A DNA stretch of 64,000 nucleotides from positions 62,001 to 126,000 of the forward strand of contig JAJDYW010000024.1 of the NCBI GenBank assembly GCA_022824925.1, written 5' to 3'. Every line of letters starts with the position of its first letter. Positions within the stretch are counted from its first letter, which is position 1. The position numbers were made by a program, and so were the translations under genes. Shown here in pieces: positions 31,340 to 39,606 of the stretch. Origin of the DNA: Dehalococcoidia bacterium. Lineage in GTDB: Bacteria > Chloroflexota > Dehalococcoidia > Tepidiformales > Tepidiformaceae. The notes beneath the pieces were generated by a model that worked only from the letters and a program-made list of their open reading frames with translations, did not search any database and had not been told where the DNA came from.

Positions 31340-32584
31340 ATGAAACGCAGCAACGCCATCGCAGCCATCGACATCGGGTCCACGAAAGTGGCGGCCCTCG
31401 TCGCCGACGTGAACGAGAACGGGCAAGCGCGCGTGCTCGGCGCCGGCGTGGCGCCGGCCGCCGGCCTCTCGCGCGGGGTGATCGACAACATCCAGTCGGC
31501 CCGCAACGCCGTGGGCACGGCGGTGGAGAAGGCCGAGCAGTCGTGCGGGATGCGCATCCTGAGCGGCGTCGTCGGGATCGCGGGCGGGCATCTGAACTCG
31601 CAGAACAACCGCGGCATCGTGGCCATCACCGACCGCATGGAGCCGATCTCGCTCGAGGACCGCGAGCGCGCCGTGGAGGTGGCGGGGCAGATCAACATCC
31701 CCACGAACCGCCAGGTGCTGCACGTCATCCCCCGCGCCTACTGGATCGAGGGCACCGACCCCGTCTCCGACCCGGTGGGGATGTACGGGGCGCGCCTCGA
31801 CGCGGAGACGCACATCGTGACGGGCGCCGTCTCGGCGGTGCAGAACCTGACGAAGTGCGTCGAGGACTCCGGCGTGCAGGTCGACGAGATCGTGCTGGGG
31901 TCGCTCGCGGCCGCCACGGGAGCGCTGACGGCGGAGGAACGGGCGCAGGGCGCGGCCACGGTCGACATCGGCGGGAGCACGACCTCGATCTGCGTGTACG
32001 ACGAGGGCGCCGTCGCGCACACGGCCACGCTGACGCTGGGCGGCACGCACTTGACGCAGGACCTCGCGCGGCTGCTGCGCTGCCCCTGGGAGAGCGCCGA
32101 ACGCCTCAAGTGCGAGCACGGATCGGCGCTGCCGACAGCCGAAGCGAGCAGCGTGGAAGTGGAGGTACGCGCCTTCGGAACGCAGGCCCGCAAGCGGGTC
32201 TCGGCCGCACACGTGGCCGAGATCCTGCAGGCGCGCACCGAGGAGATCCTGGAAATGGTGGCCATCGAGCTGAAGCGCGCGGGCTACCTCGACCGGATCG
32301 CGGCGGGACTCGTGCTGACGGGAGGCACGAGCCAGCTACGGGGCATCGACGAGCTCGCGGAACAGCGGCTCGATCTGCCGGCGCGGGTCGGCGGGCCGCG
32401 CGGCTGCACGGGACTCACGGACCTTATCGCGACTCCTGCCTACGCCACGGCGGTGGGACTCGCGAAGCACGCCCTCCGGGGGACCGCTGCGGCGCAGCGG
32501 CCCGCGGGGGCCCGCAAGGACGCCCAGGAGAACGGCTTCTTCCGGCGCATCGCCGCGTTTGGACGAGCCTTCATCCCCCAGTAA
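31340..32584 (+). CDS. ftsA: Cell division protein FtsA
   Basis: Actin-like ATPase that ties FtsZ filaments to the membrane. The 414-residue protein has the phosphate-1 loop AAIDIGSTKVAALVAD, the FtsA-specific 1C subdomain region (LHVIPRAYWIEG), the phosphate-2 loop ATVDIGGSTTSICVY, the adenosine loop LTGGTSQLRGI and a C-terminal amphipathic tail (GFFRRIAAFGRAFIP) suited to membrane binding. GAGGGG precedes the ATG. It lies 22 bp after ftsQ and 93 bp before ftsZ. Confidence 0.94.
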   Translation: MKRSNAIAAIDIGSTKVAALVADVNENGQARVLGAGVAPAAGLSRGVIDNIQSARNAVGTAVEKAEQSCGMRILSGVVGIAGGHLNSQNNRGIVAITDRMEPISLEDRERAVEVAGQINIPTNRQVLHVIPRAYWIEGTDPVSDPVGMYGARLDAETHIVTGAVSAVQNLTKCVEDSGVQVDEIVLGSLAAATGALTAEERAQGAATVDIGGSTTSICVYDEGAVAHTATLTLGGTHLTQDLARLLRCPWESAERLKCEHGSALPTAEASSVEVEVRAFGTQARKRVSAAHVAEILQARTEEILEMVAIELKRAGYLDRIAAGLVLTGGTSQLRGIDELAEQRLDLPARVGGPRGCTGLTDLIATPAYATAVGLAKHALRGTAAAQRPAGARKDAQENGFFRRIAAFGRAFIPQ

Positions 32585-32677
32585 CCAAGTACACCACCCG
32601 AACCAAGGAGGGACGGGCATCGCCAACCGCTCAGACAACCTGCCAATCCGCTCACACCCCACTGACGGAGGAAAACC

Positions 32678-33814
32678 ATGAGTTACCCGATCGATAAGGA
32701 GCTGCTGCCGGACATCAAGGTCGTTGGCGTCGGCGGCGGCGGCGGCAACGCGGTCAACCGGATGGTCCACGCGAACATCCCGGGCGTGACGTTCGTGGCC
32801 GTCAACACCGACGCGCAGGCGCTCGCCAGCTCCGACGCGGAGCTGCGCATGCGCATCGGCGAGAAGCTGACGAAAGGCCTCGGCGTCGGCGGCGACCCAA
32901 CGCGCGGCGAGCGCGCCGCCGAGGAGAGCCGGGCCGAGCTCGAGGAGCTGCTGAACGGCGCCGAGATGGTGTTCGTGGCGGCCGGCATGGGAGGCGGCAC
33001 CGGCACCGGCGCGGCCCCCGTGGTGGCCGAAGTGGCGCGCGAAGTCGGCGCGCTCACCATCGGCACGGTCACGACGCCCTTCGCCTGGGAGGGCGCGGCG
33101 CGCACGAAGTCGGCCCGCGGCGGCATCGAGAAGCTGCGCGAGAAGGTGGATACGCTCATCTCGATCCCCAACTCGCGGCTGCTGGACAGTTGCCCCGAGG
33201 ACTACACGATGGACCAGGCGTTCGAGATGGCCGACGACGTGCTGCGTCAGGCGATCCAGGCCATCTCGAACATCATCAGCCAGAACGGGTCGATCAACCT
33301 CGATTTCAACGACGTGCGCACGGTGATGGCGGAAGCCGGGCCGGCGCTCCTCGCGATCGGGTCGGCCTCGGGCGAGAACCGCGCCGCGGAGGCCGCGCAG
33401 AAGGCCACGGCGAGCCCGCTCCTCGATCAGACGATCAACGGGGCGACGAACGTGCTCTTCAACGTGACCCACGACGGCAACCTGAAGCTGCGCGAGCTCG
33501 ACATCGCCGCCCGCGTCATCGCGGAGGTGGTGGACAGCACCGCCAACATCATCTTCGGCACGGTGGTCGACCCGTCGGTCGGCGACGACGTGCACATGAC
33601 GGTCATCGCGACGGGGTTCGACGAGATGCAGGCCCCGACGGTTGGCCTGAGCCGGACGGCGGCGAGCAAGCCGCGGGCCGTGGCCCTGGAGCTGCCCGGC
33701 ATGACAAACGAAGAGGACGCCGAATTGCCGGCGTTTCTCAGGCGCAACATCCGCTCAATGAGCGAGGTCAGCGCCAACGGAGATCGGGAAGCGAGGATGG
33801 CTGAAAGGAGGTAG
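32678..33814 (+). CDS. ftsZ: Cell division GTPase FtsZ
   Basis: Tubulin-like GTPase that forms the division ring. The 378-residue protein has IKVVGVGGGGGNAVNRM, the tubulin signature GGGTGTGAAPVVAEVA, the T7 loop NLDFNDVRTVM and a short linker. A conserved C-terminal peptide AELPAFLRRN starts near residue 348, followed by a charged tail of about 20 residues. GGAGG lies 6 nt before the ATG. The last codons form one side of the long stem in the downstream intergenic region. Confidence 0.97.
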   Translation: MSYPIDKELLPDIKVVGVGGGGGNAVNRMVHANIPGVTFVAVNTDAQALASSDAELRMRIGEKLTKGLGVGGDPTRGERAAEESRAELEELLNGAEMVFVAAGMGGGTGTGAAPVVAEVAREVGALTIGTVTTPFAWEGAARTKSARGGIEKLREKVDTLISIPNSRLLDSCPEDYTMDQAFEMADDVLRQAIQAISNIISQNGSINLDFNDVRTVMAEAGPALLAIGSASGENRAAEAAQKATASPLLDQTINGATNVLFNVTHDGNLKLRELDIAARVIAEVVDSTANIIFGTVVDPSVGDDVHMTVIATGFDEMQAPTVGLSRTAASKPRAVALELPGMTNEEDAELPAFLRRNIRSMSEVSANGDREARMAERR

Positions 33815-33974
33815 CCGCCAAAACCGAGCGCACGGTTGAGTCCGAAAGGACTGCTTCTCGACCAGACGGGCGGGGCCTGGAGCCTTGGGAGATGGCGACA
33901 GGTCCCGTCCTTTCCTGTGAGCGATGCGTCGGCCACCCCGCCGGCGGCACCTCTCCTTTCAGCCGGACGCTCAC
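33799..33974. other. Highly folded intergenic region after ftsZ
   Basis: Nested inverted repeats fill the gap between ftsZ and the convergent hydrolase gene. The outer stem is 12 perfect bp (33799-33810 with 33953-33964), continued by 6 bp (GCCGCC 33814-33819 with GGCGGC 33943-33948). Inside are AGTCC-GAAA-GGACT (33839-33852), flanked by GGTTG/CGACC, and a 12-bp stem with two wobbles (33868-33879 with 33899-33910). A competing 7-bp pair joins 33917-33923 to 33968-33974. It may be a bidirectional terminator or a structured RNA. I recognise no known riboswitch class. Confidence 0.55.
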
Positions 33975-33992
33975 GGTAGCACAGCGGGCCGG

Positions 33993-34748
33993 CTAGTCGC
34001 CAGCAGTTTGGGGCGACTGCGGCCACTCCACCGTCCGGCCACTCTCCATCGGCTTGCCCAGCAGGCGGGCCTCGATCCAGGAGAGGATCAGGTCGTCCAG
34101 CGCCTCCGCGACGGTGTCCAGGGAGTGGCCGGCATCGCCGTAGAGCACGAGGCGCTTCGGGTCGGCGGCGCGGCGGTAGATGTCTTCACTCGCCTCGGAG
34201 TCGAGCACCTCGTCGGCGCTGCCGTGAACGAGCAGCAGGGGCCGGGCGAGCTCTTCGACCTGGCGGGTGCCGTAGAGCTGGGGGGAGAGGGAAGCGACTG
34301 CCCGCACGAGGGGATGGAGCGCTCCCGCCTTCACGACGACCGCGCCGCCGAAGCTGTGGCCGACGAGCACCGCGTCGCTGGCGCCGATGCCCTTCAGGAA
34401 GGAGCAGCCGGCGAGCACATCGAGGACGCACTCCTCGAAGGCGTTGGGCTGGCGGTAGTCGAGGCGGAGGACGCTGACATTCTTCGGCATCAGGAGTCCC
34501 GGCAGGCGCGCGAAAAGGCCGCCGGCCGGCCCGTCCAGGCCGCCCATGGCGCCGCCCGCGCAGATGGCGGCGCCCGACCCACCTTGCACCGGGTGGAAGA
34601 GGCCCTGGATCTCGCCACGGCTGGTCTGCAGGACGACGGCGAGGCTGTCGGGCGTGGGGCCGGGGGCGGCCGTCACGTTGTGCAGGCTCAACGTCAGGTC
34701 TTCGGGCTCGGGGCCGGGGGACTCGGACTGGGGCTCGGATTCGGGCAC
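33993..34748 (-). CDS. Alpha/beta hydrolase (dienelactone-hydrolase-like)
   Basis: A 251-residue alpha/beta hydrolase, substrate unknown. The nucleophile elbow is VGHSFGGAVVVKAG, the acid is probably the Asp in HGSADEVLD and the His is in DAGHSLD, a complete triad. The N-terminal 20 residues are rich in Pro, Glu and Ser. The GTG start at 34748 was chosen because a TATCGT box ends 6 nt before it. An upstream TTG would overlap that box. It converges on ftsZ. Confidence 0.8.
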   Translation of the reverse strand: MPESEPQSESPGPEPEDLTLSLHNVTAAPGPTPDSLAVVLQTSRGEIQGLFHPVQGGSGAAICAGGAMGGLDGPAGGLFARLPGLLMPKNVSVLRLDYRQPNAFEECVLDVLAGCSFLKGIGASDAVLVGHSFGGAVVVKAGALHPLVRAVASLSPQLYGTRQVEELARPLLLVHGSADEVLDSEASEDIYRRAADPKRLVLYGDAGHSLDTVAEALDDLILSWIEARLLGKPMESGRTVEWPQSPQTAGD

Positions 34749-34754
34749 GCGCGC

Positions 34755-34760
34755 ACGATA
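34755..34760 (-). promoter_or_regulatory. TATCGT -10 box deciding the hydrolase start
   Basis: TATCGT on the minus strand ends 6 nt before the GTG of the alpha/beta hydrolase gene, the spacing seen at other leaderless candidates in this window. Confidence 0.45.
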
Positions 34761-34784
34761 CAACGCCCGCCGGAGCGGGACGGC

Positions 34785-35204
34785 TCAGGTCAGCCAGGTG
34801 TCGTCGGGGAGGGGGTCGCGGGGCACGTCCTCGTGGGCGTTGACCATGTGGTGGGCGAGCGGTTCGAGGCGGCTCCAGATGGCGTCGAACTCCTCGGCGC
34901 CCAGATCGCGGCTCTCGAGGGCGGCGCGCATGTGCGTCAGCCAGAGCCGGGCGTGGTGCTCGGCAATGACGAAGGGGAAGTGGCGGCGGCGGAGGCGGGG
35001 GTGGCCGTAGCGCTCGGAGTAGCGGGGCTCGCCTCCGAGCCACTGCTCGAAGAAGAGCGCGAGCTTCTCGCGGCTGGGACCGAGGTCGTCGGGGTAGAGG
35101 GCGCGGAGGGGGGCGTCGGCGGCCACGGCGTCATAGAACGCCTCGACGATGGCCTCGACGCCCTCGCGGCCACCGACGCCCTCGAAGGGCGTCCCGCCGC
35201 TCAC
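34785..35204 (-). CDS. Group II truncated hemoglobin (trHbO type)
   Basis: A 139-residue 2/2 globin that should bind haem and oxygen, with roles suggested in the family for O2 delivery or NO/peroxide handling. It has FYDAVAADAPLRALYP, LFFEQWLGG, YSERYGHPRLRRRHFPFVI with the proximal His in RRRHF, and a LWLTHM segment whose Trp is typical of group II. The GTG start overlaps the stop of the ABC permease gene (GTGA), so it is the last gene of that unit. Confidence 0.9.
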   Translation of the reverse strand: MSGGTPFEGVGGREGVEAIVEAFYDAVAADAPLRALYPDDLGPSREKLALFFEQWLGGEPRYSERYGHPRLRRRHFPFVIAEHHARLWLTHMRAALESRDLGAEEFDAIWSRLEPLAHHMVNAHEDVPRDPLPDDTWLT

Positions 35205-35962
35205 GAGGTCCGCCAGCGCAGGGCGAGGTAGGTGAGGACGAAGGAGGCGATGCCGAAGCCGAGCACCGCGGCGGCGCCGCGGAGCAGATCGAGGCCGTTC
35301 CAGCCCTCGATGATGAGGGAGCGCTGCGCCTCGAGGATGTAGGTGATGGGGTTGATCGTGGCGAGCACCTGCAGCCAGTCGGCGAAGACCTCCTTGGGGG
35401 CGAAGGCGGTCGAGAGGAAGATGAGGGGGAAGAGGAGGAGGCCGCCGGCCGCCGCAGCCTGCGGGCTCCCGGTGCGCAGGGCGACGGCGGCGTTGAATCC
35501 CGAGTAGGCCATGCCGAAGAAGAACGAGCCCGCCAGCAGCAGGAGCGCGCCGGGGACTCCGGTATCGAAGCCGGTGCGGAAGATGAGGCCGACGACCACG
35601 ATGACGCCCGTGATGACGAGGGCGCGGACGCCATCGGCGGCGATGCGCCCCAGGACGATGGCGGAGCGCGGGGCGGGCGTCAGCAGGAGCTTGTCGAAGT
35701 AGCCCCGCTGGATGTCGGTGATGGTGCCGAGTCCGGCGCTCGAGGAGATGCTCGATGCCGCCGAGAGGATGGCGACGGGAACCTGGAACCCGGTGAAGTT
35801 GTCGATGCCGAAGGCGTCCGCCGCGATCGAGCCGATGGAGCCGACCGTAACGGCGAAGAAGAAGAGCGGCACGAAGATGTTGCCGACCTCCTGCGCGGGG
35901 TTGCGGACGGCCTCGCGCAGGGAGCGGAGGGTGAGGAAGTAGATGGTCGCGAGGGCCTGCAT
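35201..35962 (-). CDS. ABC-2 type exporter permease
   Basis: A 253-residue membrane protein with about six hydrophobic helices of the ABC-2/DrrB family. N-terminal FLTLRSLREAVRNP is the usual coupling-helix region, and AFAPKEVFADWLQVLATINPITYILEAQR is the conserved C-terminal ABC-2 signature before the last helix. It forms an exporter with the ATPase encoded just upstream, sharing one base (TGATG). The substrate is unknown. In this family it may be a drug, lipid or polyketide. Confidence 0.9.
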   Translation of the reverse strand: MQALATIYFLTLRSLREAVRNPAQEVGNIFVPLFFFAVTVGSIGSIAADAFGIDNFTGFQVPVAILSAASSISSSAGLGTITDIQRGYFDKLLLTPAPRSAIVLGRIAADGVRALVITGVIVVVGLIFRTGFDTGVPGALLLLAGSFFFGMAYSGFNAAVALRTGSPQAAAAGGLLLFPLIFLSTAFAPKEVFADWLQVLATINPITYILEAQRSLIIEGWNGLDLLRGAAAVLGFGIASFVLTYLALRWRTS

Positions 35963-36936
35963 CAGGCGGCGCCCCCTTCGCCGGCGGGGGGCTCCTCCAC
36001 CTGGAGGTGGTAGCCCGTTGCCTGCAGGAACACGTCGTCGAGGCTGGGGTGGGAGATGGAGATATCGCCGACCTCGATGCCGGCGTCGTCGAGGGCGAGG
36101 ACGATGCGGGCCACGGCGCGGGCGCCGTCGGGGACGTAGACGACCGCGGCGCCGTCGGCGACCTGGACGCGCTCGACCCCGGGAACGGCGCCGCACACCT
36201 CGGCGGCGCGGTCGAGCGCCGCGGCGGCGGCGACGCGCACGGTCACGACGTCCGTGCCGATGCTCGCCTTCATCTCGGCGGGCGACCCGCGCGCGATGAT
36301 CCTGCCGGCGTCGATGATGGCGAGGTCGTGGGCGAGGCGGTCGGCCTCCTCCAGGTACTGGGTGGTGAGGAAGACGGTGATGCCCTCCTCGGCGCTGAGG
36401 CGGTTCACGTAGCGCCAGATCGCCTCGCGGCTGACGGGGTCCAGGCCGGTGGTGGGCTCGTCGAGGAAGATGATGGTGGGACGGTGGACGAGGGCGGCGG
36501 CGAGGTCGAGGCGACGTTTCATCCCGCCCGAGTAGGTGCCGATGGCGCGGTCGGCGGCGTCCTCGAGGTCGACGACGGCAAGGAGCTCGTCGACGCGCTC
36601 GCGGCGGACGCCACCGCCCAGTCCGAAGAGCCGCGCCTGGAGCGTGAGCAGTTCGCGGCCGGTCTGGATGTCGTCGAGGCCGGCCTCCTGCAGGGCGACG
36701 CCGATGCGGCGGCGCACGGCGCGCGCCTCGGCGAGGATGTCGAGGCCGTCGACGCGGGCAGCGCCGGCGGTGGGGCGGAGGAGGGTGGTGAGCATGCGGA
36801 TGGTCGTCGTCTTGCCCGAGCCGTTCTGGCCGAGGAAGCCGAAGATGGCGCCGGGAGCGATGTCGAGGTCGATGCCGTCGACGGCGCGCACCTCGTCGAA
36901 GTGCTTCGTCAGTCCCTCGGCCCAGATGGCGCTCAT
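35962..36936 (-). CDS. ABC exporter ATP-binding protein (DrrA-like)
   Basis: ATPase of 324 residues that powers the adjacent permease. Walker A is [14 protein letters not shown], the signature is [13 protein letters not shown], Walker B is [12 protein letters not shown], and the switch region is [11 protein letters not shown]. The C-terminal domain of about 90 residues is the DrrA/DUF4162 type found in daunorubicin-resistance transporters. A TACGCT box ends 7 nt before the ATG, so this three-gene unit (ATPase, permease, hemoglobin) probably has a leaderless mRNA. Confidence 0.92.
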   Translation of the reverse strand: MSAIWAEGLTKHFDEVRAVDGIDLDIAPGAIFGFLGQNGSGKTTTIRMLTTLLRPTAGAARVDGLDILAEARAVRRRIGVALQEAGLDDIQTGRELLTLQARLFGLGGGVRRERVDELLAVVDLEDAADRAIGTYSGGMKRRLDLAAALVHRPTIIFLDEPTTGLDPVSREAIWRYVNRLSAEEGITVFLTTQYLEEADRLAHDLAIIDAGRIIARGSPAEMKASIGTDVVTVRVAAAAALDRAAEVCGAVPGVERVQVADGAAVVYVPDGARAVARIVLALDDAGIEVGDISISHPSLDDVFLQATGYHLQVEEPPAGEGGAA

Positions 36937-36943
36937 CCCTGCG

Positions 36944-36949
36944 AGCGTA
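36944..36949 (-). promoter_or_regulatory. TACGCT -10 box of the exporter/hemoglobin unit
   Basis: TACGCT on the minus strand ends 7 nt before the ATPase ATG, the leaderless spacing. Confidence 0.45.
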
Positions 36950-36981
36950 GCGCAGTCCGTGCCACGGGCAAGCGTCTGGCG

Positions 36982-37671
36982 TTATGTCGACGGTGCACGT
37001 GCCGCCGCCGTGGTCGAGACGACCCCCTCCAGGAGGTCGAGGCTATCGCTGTTGACGCCGGCGGCGCCCGCTCCGAGGACGCGGCCGAGATCGGTGGGGG
37101 TGTTCACCGGCCACACGTAGGCCGCCACGCCGCGCGCGGCGAGCTCGATCATGAGGGCGGGTTCCACGAGGGTGATGTGCATGGAGAGGGCGTGGAAGCG
37201 CTCCCCGAGGGACGGCAGGAGCTCGGCGAGCTCGTGGGGCCAGGCGGCGGAGGGGATGAGGCAGACCCGCTCGCGGCCCTCGAAGGGCTCGAGCAGCCAC
37301 CACTCGCGGGTCGTGACGGCATAGGGCGCCCCGGCCAGGCGGCGCTCGAAGGCAGCCGCGACCGCCTCCGAGAGGGCCAGCGTCTCCGACTTCAGGTCGA
37401 CCATCAGGGGCACGTCCCGGCCGGCCGCCTCGATGACCGCGTCCAGATCAAGGCGCGGCCCCCAGCCGGGCCGGAGGCGCCAGCGTTCGCGCAGGAGGGG
37501 CAGCGGCCCGAGGGTCTGCGCGTGGCGCACCTCGACGCGGCCCCGGTGGAGCCACACGTCGAGCTCCGCGAGGTCGGCGCCGATGACCTTCGCCCGCTCG
37601 AGGCGGGCGAGGTCGTTGCCGGCACGGTGGGCAATGGCGACCGGACGGCCCTCGGGGCGGGGGCAACTCAC
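36982..37671 (-). CDS. Glycerophosphodiester phosphodiesterase family protein
   Basis: A 229-residue TIM-barrel protein of the GDPD family, which hydrolyses glycerophosphodiesters to glycerol-3-phosphate and an alcohol. It has AIAHRAGN (family HRG), the metal-site stretch [25 protein letters not shown] and a C-terminal [10 protein letters not shown] (family VWTVN). The catalytic His in HRxG and His in RHA are present. No signal peptide, so it is probably cytoplasmic. The GTG start overlaps the stop of the thioesterase gene upstream (GTGA). Confidence 0.85.
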   Translation of the reverse strand: MSCPRPEGRPVAIAHRAGNDLARLERAKVIGADLAELDVWLHRGRVEVRHAQTLGPLPLLRERWRLRPGWGPRLDLDAVIEAAGRDVPLMVDLKSETLALSEAVAAAFERRLAGAPYAVTTREWWLLEPFEGRERVCLIPSAAWPHELAELLPSLGERFHALSMHITLVEPALMIELAARGVAAYVWPVNTPTDLGRVLGAGAAGVNSDSLDLLEGVVSTTAAARAPST

Positions 37672-38072
37672 GAAGCGGCCTCGCCCCGCTGGAGGAAGTA
37701 CTGCACGTCGGGCGGGATGGGGATGCCGCGACCGCTGACGGTATCGAGCCAGGCCCAGGTGTGGACGAATGTCGCGATGGGCGTGCCGCGGGCGGTGGAG
37801 GTGACCGAGAACTCCTGCTCGAAGCCGCGGTCGTCGGCGCTCGTGGTCGTGACCTCGATGGTCGCCCCTTCCGGCCAGGGCAGGGGTGCGTGGTAGACGG
37901 CGCGCGTCTCGCGCTGGACGGCGACGACATGGTCCGGCTTGGAGATGCCGCAGTGCTCCTCGAAGGCAGCGTAGGCGAGCTCCGTGAGCGCCAGGAGAAC
38001 GCCCGCGTGCACGAAGCCGGTGTCGGTGAAGGTATCGGTGTGGCGGGTGGGACAGGAGATGGAGAATGGCAC
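37668..38072 (-). CDS. Hotdog-fold acyl-CoA thioesterase (4HBT-like)
   Basis: A 134-residue single hotdog domain protein. RHTDTFTDTGFVHAGVLLALTELAYAAFEEH matches the 4HBT pattern with an Asp/Thr-rich active region before the central helix, and the five-strand sheet follows (RETRAVYHAPLPWPEGATIEV, FEQEFSVTST, ATFVHTWAWLD). It should hydrolyse acyl-CoA esters, substrate unknown. GTG start. A CACGAT element 6 nt upstream resembles the leaderless -10 pattern with a weak first base. Coupled to the GDPD gene by a 4-bp overlap. Confidence 0.82.
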   Translation of the reverse strand: MPFSISCPTRHTDTFTDTGFVHAGVLLALTELAYAAFEEHCGISKPDHVVAVQRETRAVYHAPLPWPEGATIEVTTTSADDRGFEQEFSVTSTARGTPIATFVHTWAWLDTVSGRGIPIPPDVQYFLQRGEAAS

Positions 38073-38124
38073 GGGCCGATCGTGGGAGCCGGGAGCGCGA
38101 GAGGCAAGCGGCCGGGCGCCGCGG

Positions 38125-38589
38125 CTAGAAGATGGCCGCGTCGACGCCCCAGACCGCGCCGGCGCCCGTGACGAAGAGGACGACGGCGATGAGGAGCATC
38201 ATCAGGTTCTGGCCCTGCTCGCCCTGGTCCTTCAACCCCGCCAGCAGCAGGTAGTTGAGGTTCAGGAAGGCGGCCAGCACGAGCCCCGCGAAGGTGAGAA
38301 AGCCGAAGGTGATGCTCACGCCGGCGGCGAATTCGCCCAGCACGACCATCCAGGAGGTGACCACCCAGGTGCGCTCGCTGCGGAGGGCCGTCGCCTTCAG
38401 CACGCGGGCGAAGGCGGGCACGGGATGGTCGTCGACCAGCCCCTCGACCCAGCCGCGGGAGCCGCCGCGGAGGAAGCCGGGGAGGTCCTTGTGGCGCACG
38501 CTCTCGAGCCACCAGAGCCCCAGCCCGATCCGGAGAACGGCGAGCCACTCCTCCTTGGTGAGCCAGTCGAAAATGTCGAGGGGAGGCAT
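38125..38589 (-). CDS. DoxX family membrane protein
   Basis: A 154-residue protein with four hydrophobic helices of the DoxX/SURF4 type. The first is LAVLRIGLGLWWLESV, then WMVVLGEFAAGVSITFGFLTFAGLVLAAFLNLNYLLLAG and a last helix near the C-terminus. The VLGEFAAG Glu/Gly pattern in helix 2 is typical. Function is unclear. Family members are linked to membrane redox processes. A TAGAAT box ends 9 nt before the ATG. It diverges from the oligoribonuclease gene across 50 bp. Confidence 0.82.
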   Translation of the reverse strand: MPPLDIFDWLTKEEWLAVLRIGLGLWWLESVRHKDLPGFLRGGSRGWVEGLVDDHPVPAFARVLKATALRSERTWVVTSWMVVLGEFAAGVSITFGFLTFAGLVLAAFLNLNYLLLAGLKDQGEQGQNLMMLLIAVVLFVTGAGAVWGVDAAIF

Positions 38590-38598
38590 GGGCGCCCG

Positions 38599-38604
38599 AT
38601 TCTA
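38599..38604 (-). promoter_or_regulatory. TAGAAT -10 box of the DoxX gene
   Basis: TAGAAT on the minus strand ends 9 nt before the DoxX ATG, with no Shine-Dalgarno between. It shares a 50-bp divergent region with the oligoribonuclease promoter. Confidence 0.45.
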
Positions 38605-38627
38605 GCCCGCGAGAGGCAGCCTCGCGC

Positions 38628-38633
38628 TACGAT
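38628..38633 (+). promoter_or_regulatory. TACGAT -10 box of oligoribonuclease
   Basis: GCTACGATCG lies so that the hexamer ends 6 nt before the ATG. The same GCTACGATCG decamer occurs before the fumarase gene at 45751. Confidence 0.5.
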
Positions 38634-38639
38634 CGGACG

Positions 38640-39182
38640 ATGGCCGACGAAGGACGACCCCCGCTGGTCTGGGTCGACATGGAGATGACGGGCCTCGACG
38701 TCGAGCGCCACCACGTGCTGGAAGTGGCAGCGATCGTCACGGACGGGGAGTTGCGAGAGCTCGACGACGGGCTCGACCTGATCGTGCACCAGCCCGAGGA
38801 GGTGCTGGCGCTGATGGACGAGTGGTGCGTGAACCAGCACGGCCGGTCGGGCCTGACGGCGGCGGTACGCGCCTCGCGCGTGGGACTCGAGGAGGCGCAG
38901 GCCCTGCTGCTGGAGTACCTGCGGCGGCACACGTCGGAGGGGCAGTCACCGCTGGCGGGGAACTCGGTGGGGCACGACCGGCGCTTCCTCGAACGCTGGA
39001 TGCCGGAGGTCGCGCAGCACCTGCACTACCGCATCATCGACGTCTCGACGGTGAAGGAGCTGGCCTTGCGCTGGTACCCGAAGCTGGAGCGCTTTCCCAA
39101 GGGCGAGGCGCACCGCGCGCGGGACGACATCCGCGAGTCGATCGCGGAGCTTCGCTACTACCGGGAGCAGGTCTTTCGCTAG
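38640..39182 (+). CDS. orn: Oligoribonuclease
   Basis: DEDDh 3'-5' exoribonuclease that degrades dinucleotides and other very short RNAs to nucleotides. The 180-residue protein has LVWVDMEMTGLD (first Asp and Glu), AGNSVGHDRRFLERWMP (second Asp), DVSTVKELALRWYP and the His/Asp motif HRARDDIRESIAELRYYR. Length and motifs match Orn closely. The start is fixed by a TACGAT box 6 nt upstream, so its mRNA is probably leaderless. Confidence 0.94.
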   Translation: MADEGRPPLVWVDMEMTGLDVERHHVLEVAAIVTDGELRELDDGLDLIVHQPEEVLALMDEWCVNQHGRSGLTAAVRASRVGLEEAQALLLEYLRRHTSEGQSPLAGNSVGHDRRFLERWMPEVAQHLHYRIIDVSTVKELALRWYPKLERFPKGEAHRARDDIRESIAELRYYREQVFR

Positions 39183-39261
39183 CGGTAACCTGCTACCGTT
39201 CGGGAAGCAAGGAGCAACCGGCAACGGAGTCCTGAGTCGAAATGCGTCCGGGGAGACGGGC

Positions 39262-39606
39262 ATGGCTACCATCGAGAGGGAGCGGGGGAGCGCGGTAGAC
39301 GCCACCGTCGTGAGGGTGGTGGACCGCATCGCGGACGGGTTCCACCCGGACCGGATCGTCCTGTTCGGTTCGCAGGCAACGGGCGAAGCGAAGCCGTCGA
39401 GCGATGTCGACCTGCTCGTTGTCATGCCGGATGGGACGGATCGACGGGAAGCGGCTATCGCGATGCGCGTTGCCGTGAGCGACCTGCCGCTCGCCAAGGA
39501 CATCATCGTCACCACCCCTGACGAGATCGCCCGCCGCGCGCACCTCGTGGGAAGCGTGCTTCGGGCGGCTCTGCGCGAGGGGAAGGTGGTCCATGAGCGA
39601 CCCTGA
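39262..39606 (+). CDS. mntA: MNT-type minimal nucleotidyltransferase (antitoxin of MNT-HEPN pair)
   Basis: A 114-residue nucleotidyltransferase. It has the GSx10DxD active site at G36-S37 and D48-D50 (LFGSQATG, SSDVDLLVV), and a third Asp, D80, in AKDIIV, so catalysis looks intact. In characterised MNT-HEPN systems the MNT protein adds AMP to the HEPN toxin and silences it. Here it precedes a HEPN gene and overlaps it by 14 bp. GGGGAG lies before the ATG. A TACCGT element 62 nt upstream could be the -10. Confidence 0.85.
   Translation: MATIERERGSAVDATVVRVVDRIADGFHPDRIVLFGSQATGEAKPSSDVDLLVVMPDGTDRREAAIAMRVAVSDLPLAKDIIVTTPDEIARRAHLVGSVLRAALREGKVVHERP

Noticed and set aside
33799..33974. Known riboswitch or RNase P/SRP/tmRNA in the folded region after ftsZ
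   Set aside because: No conserved core sequence of these RNAs could be found; kept only as an unidentified structure.
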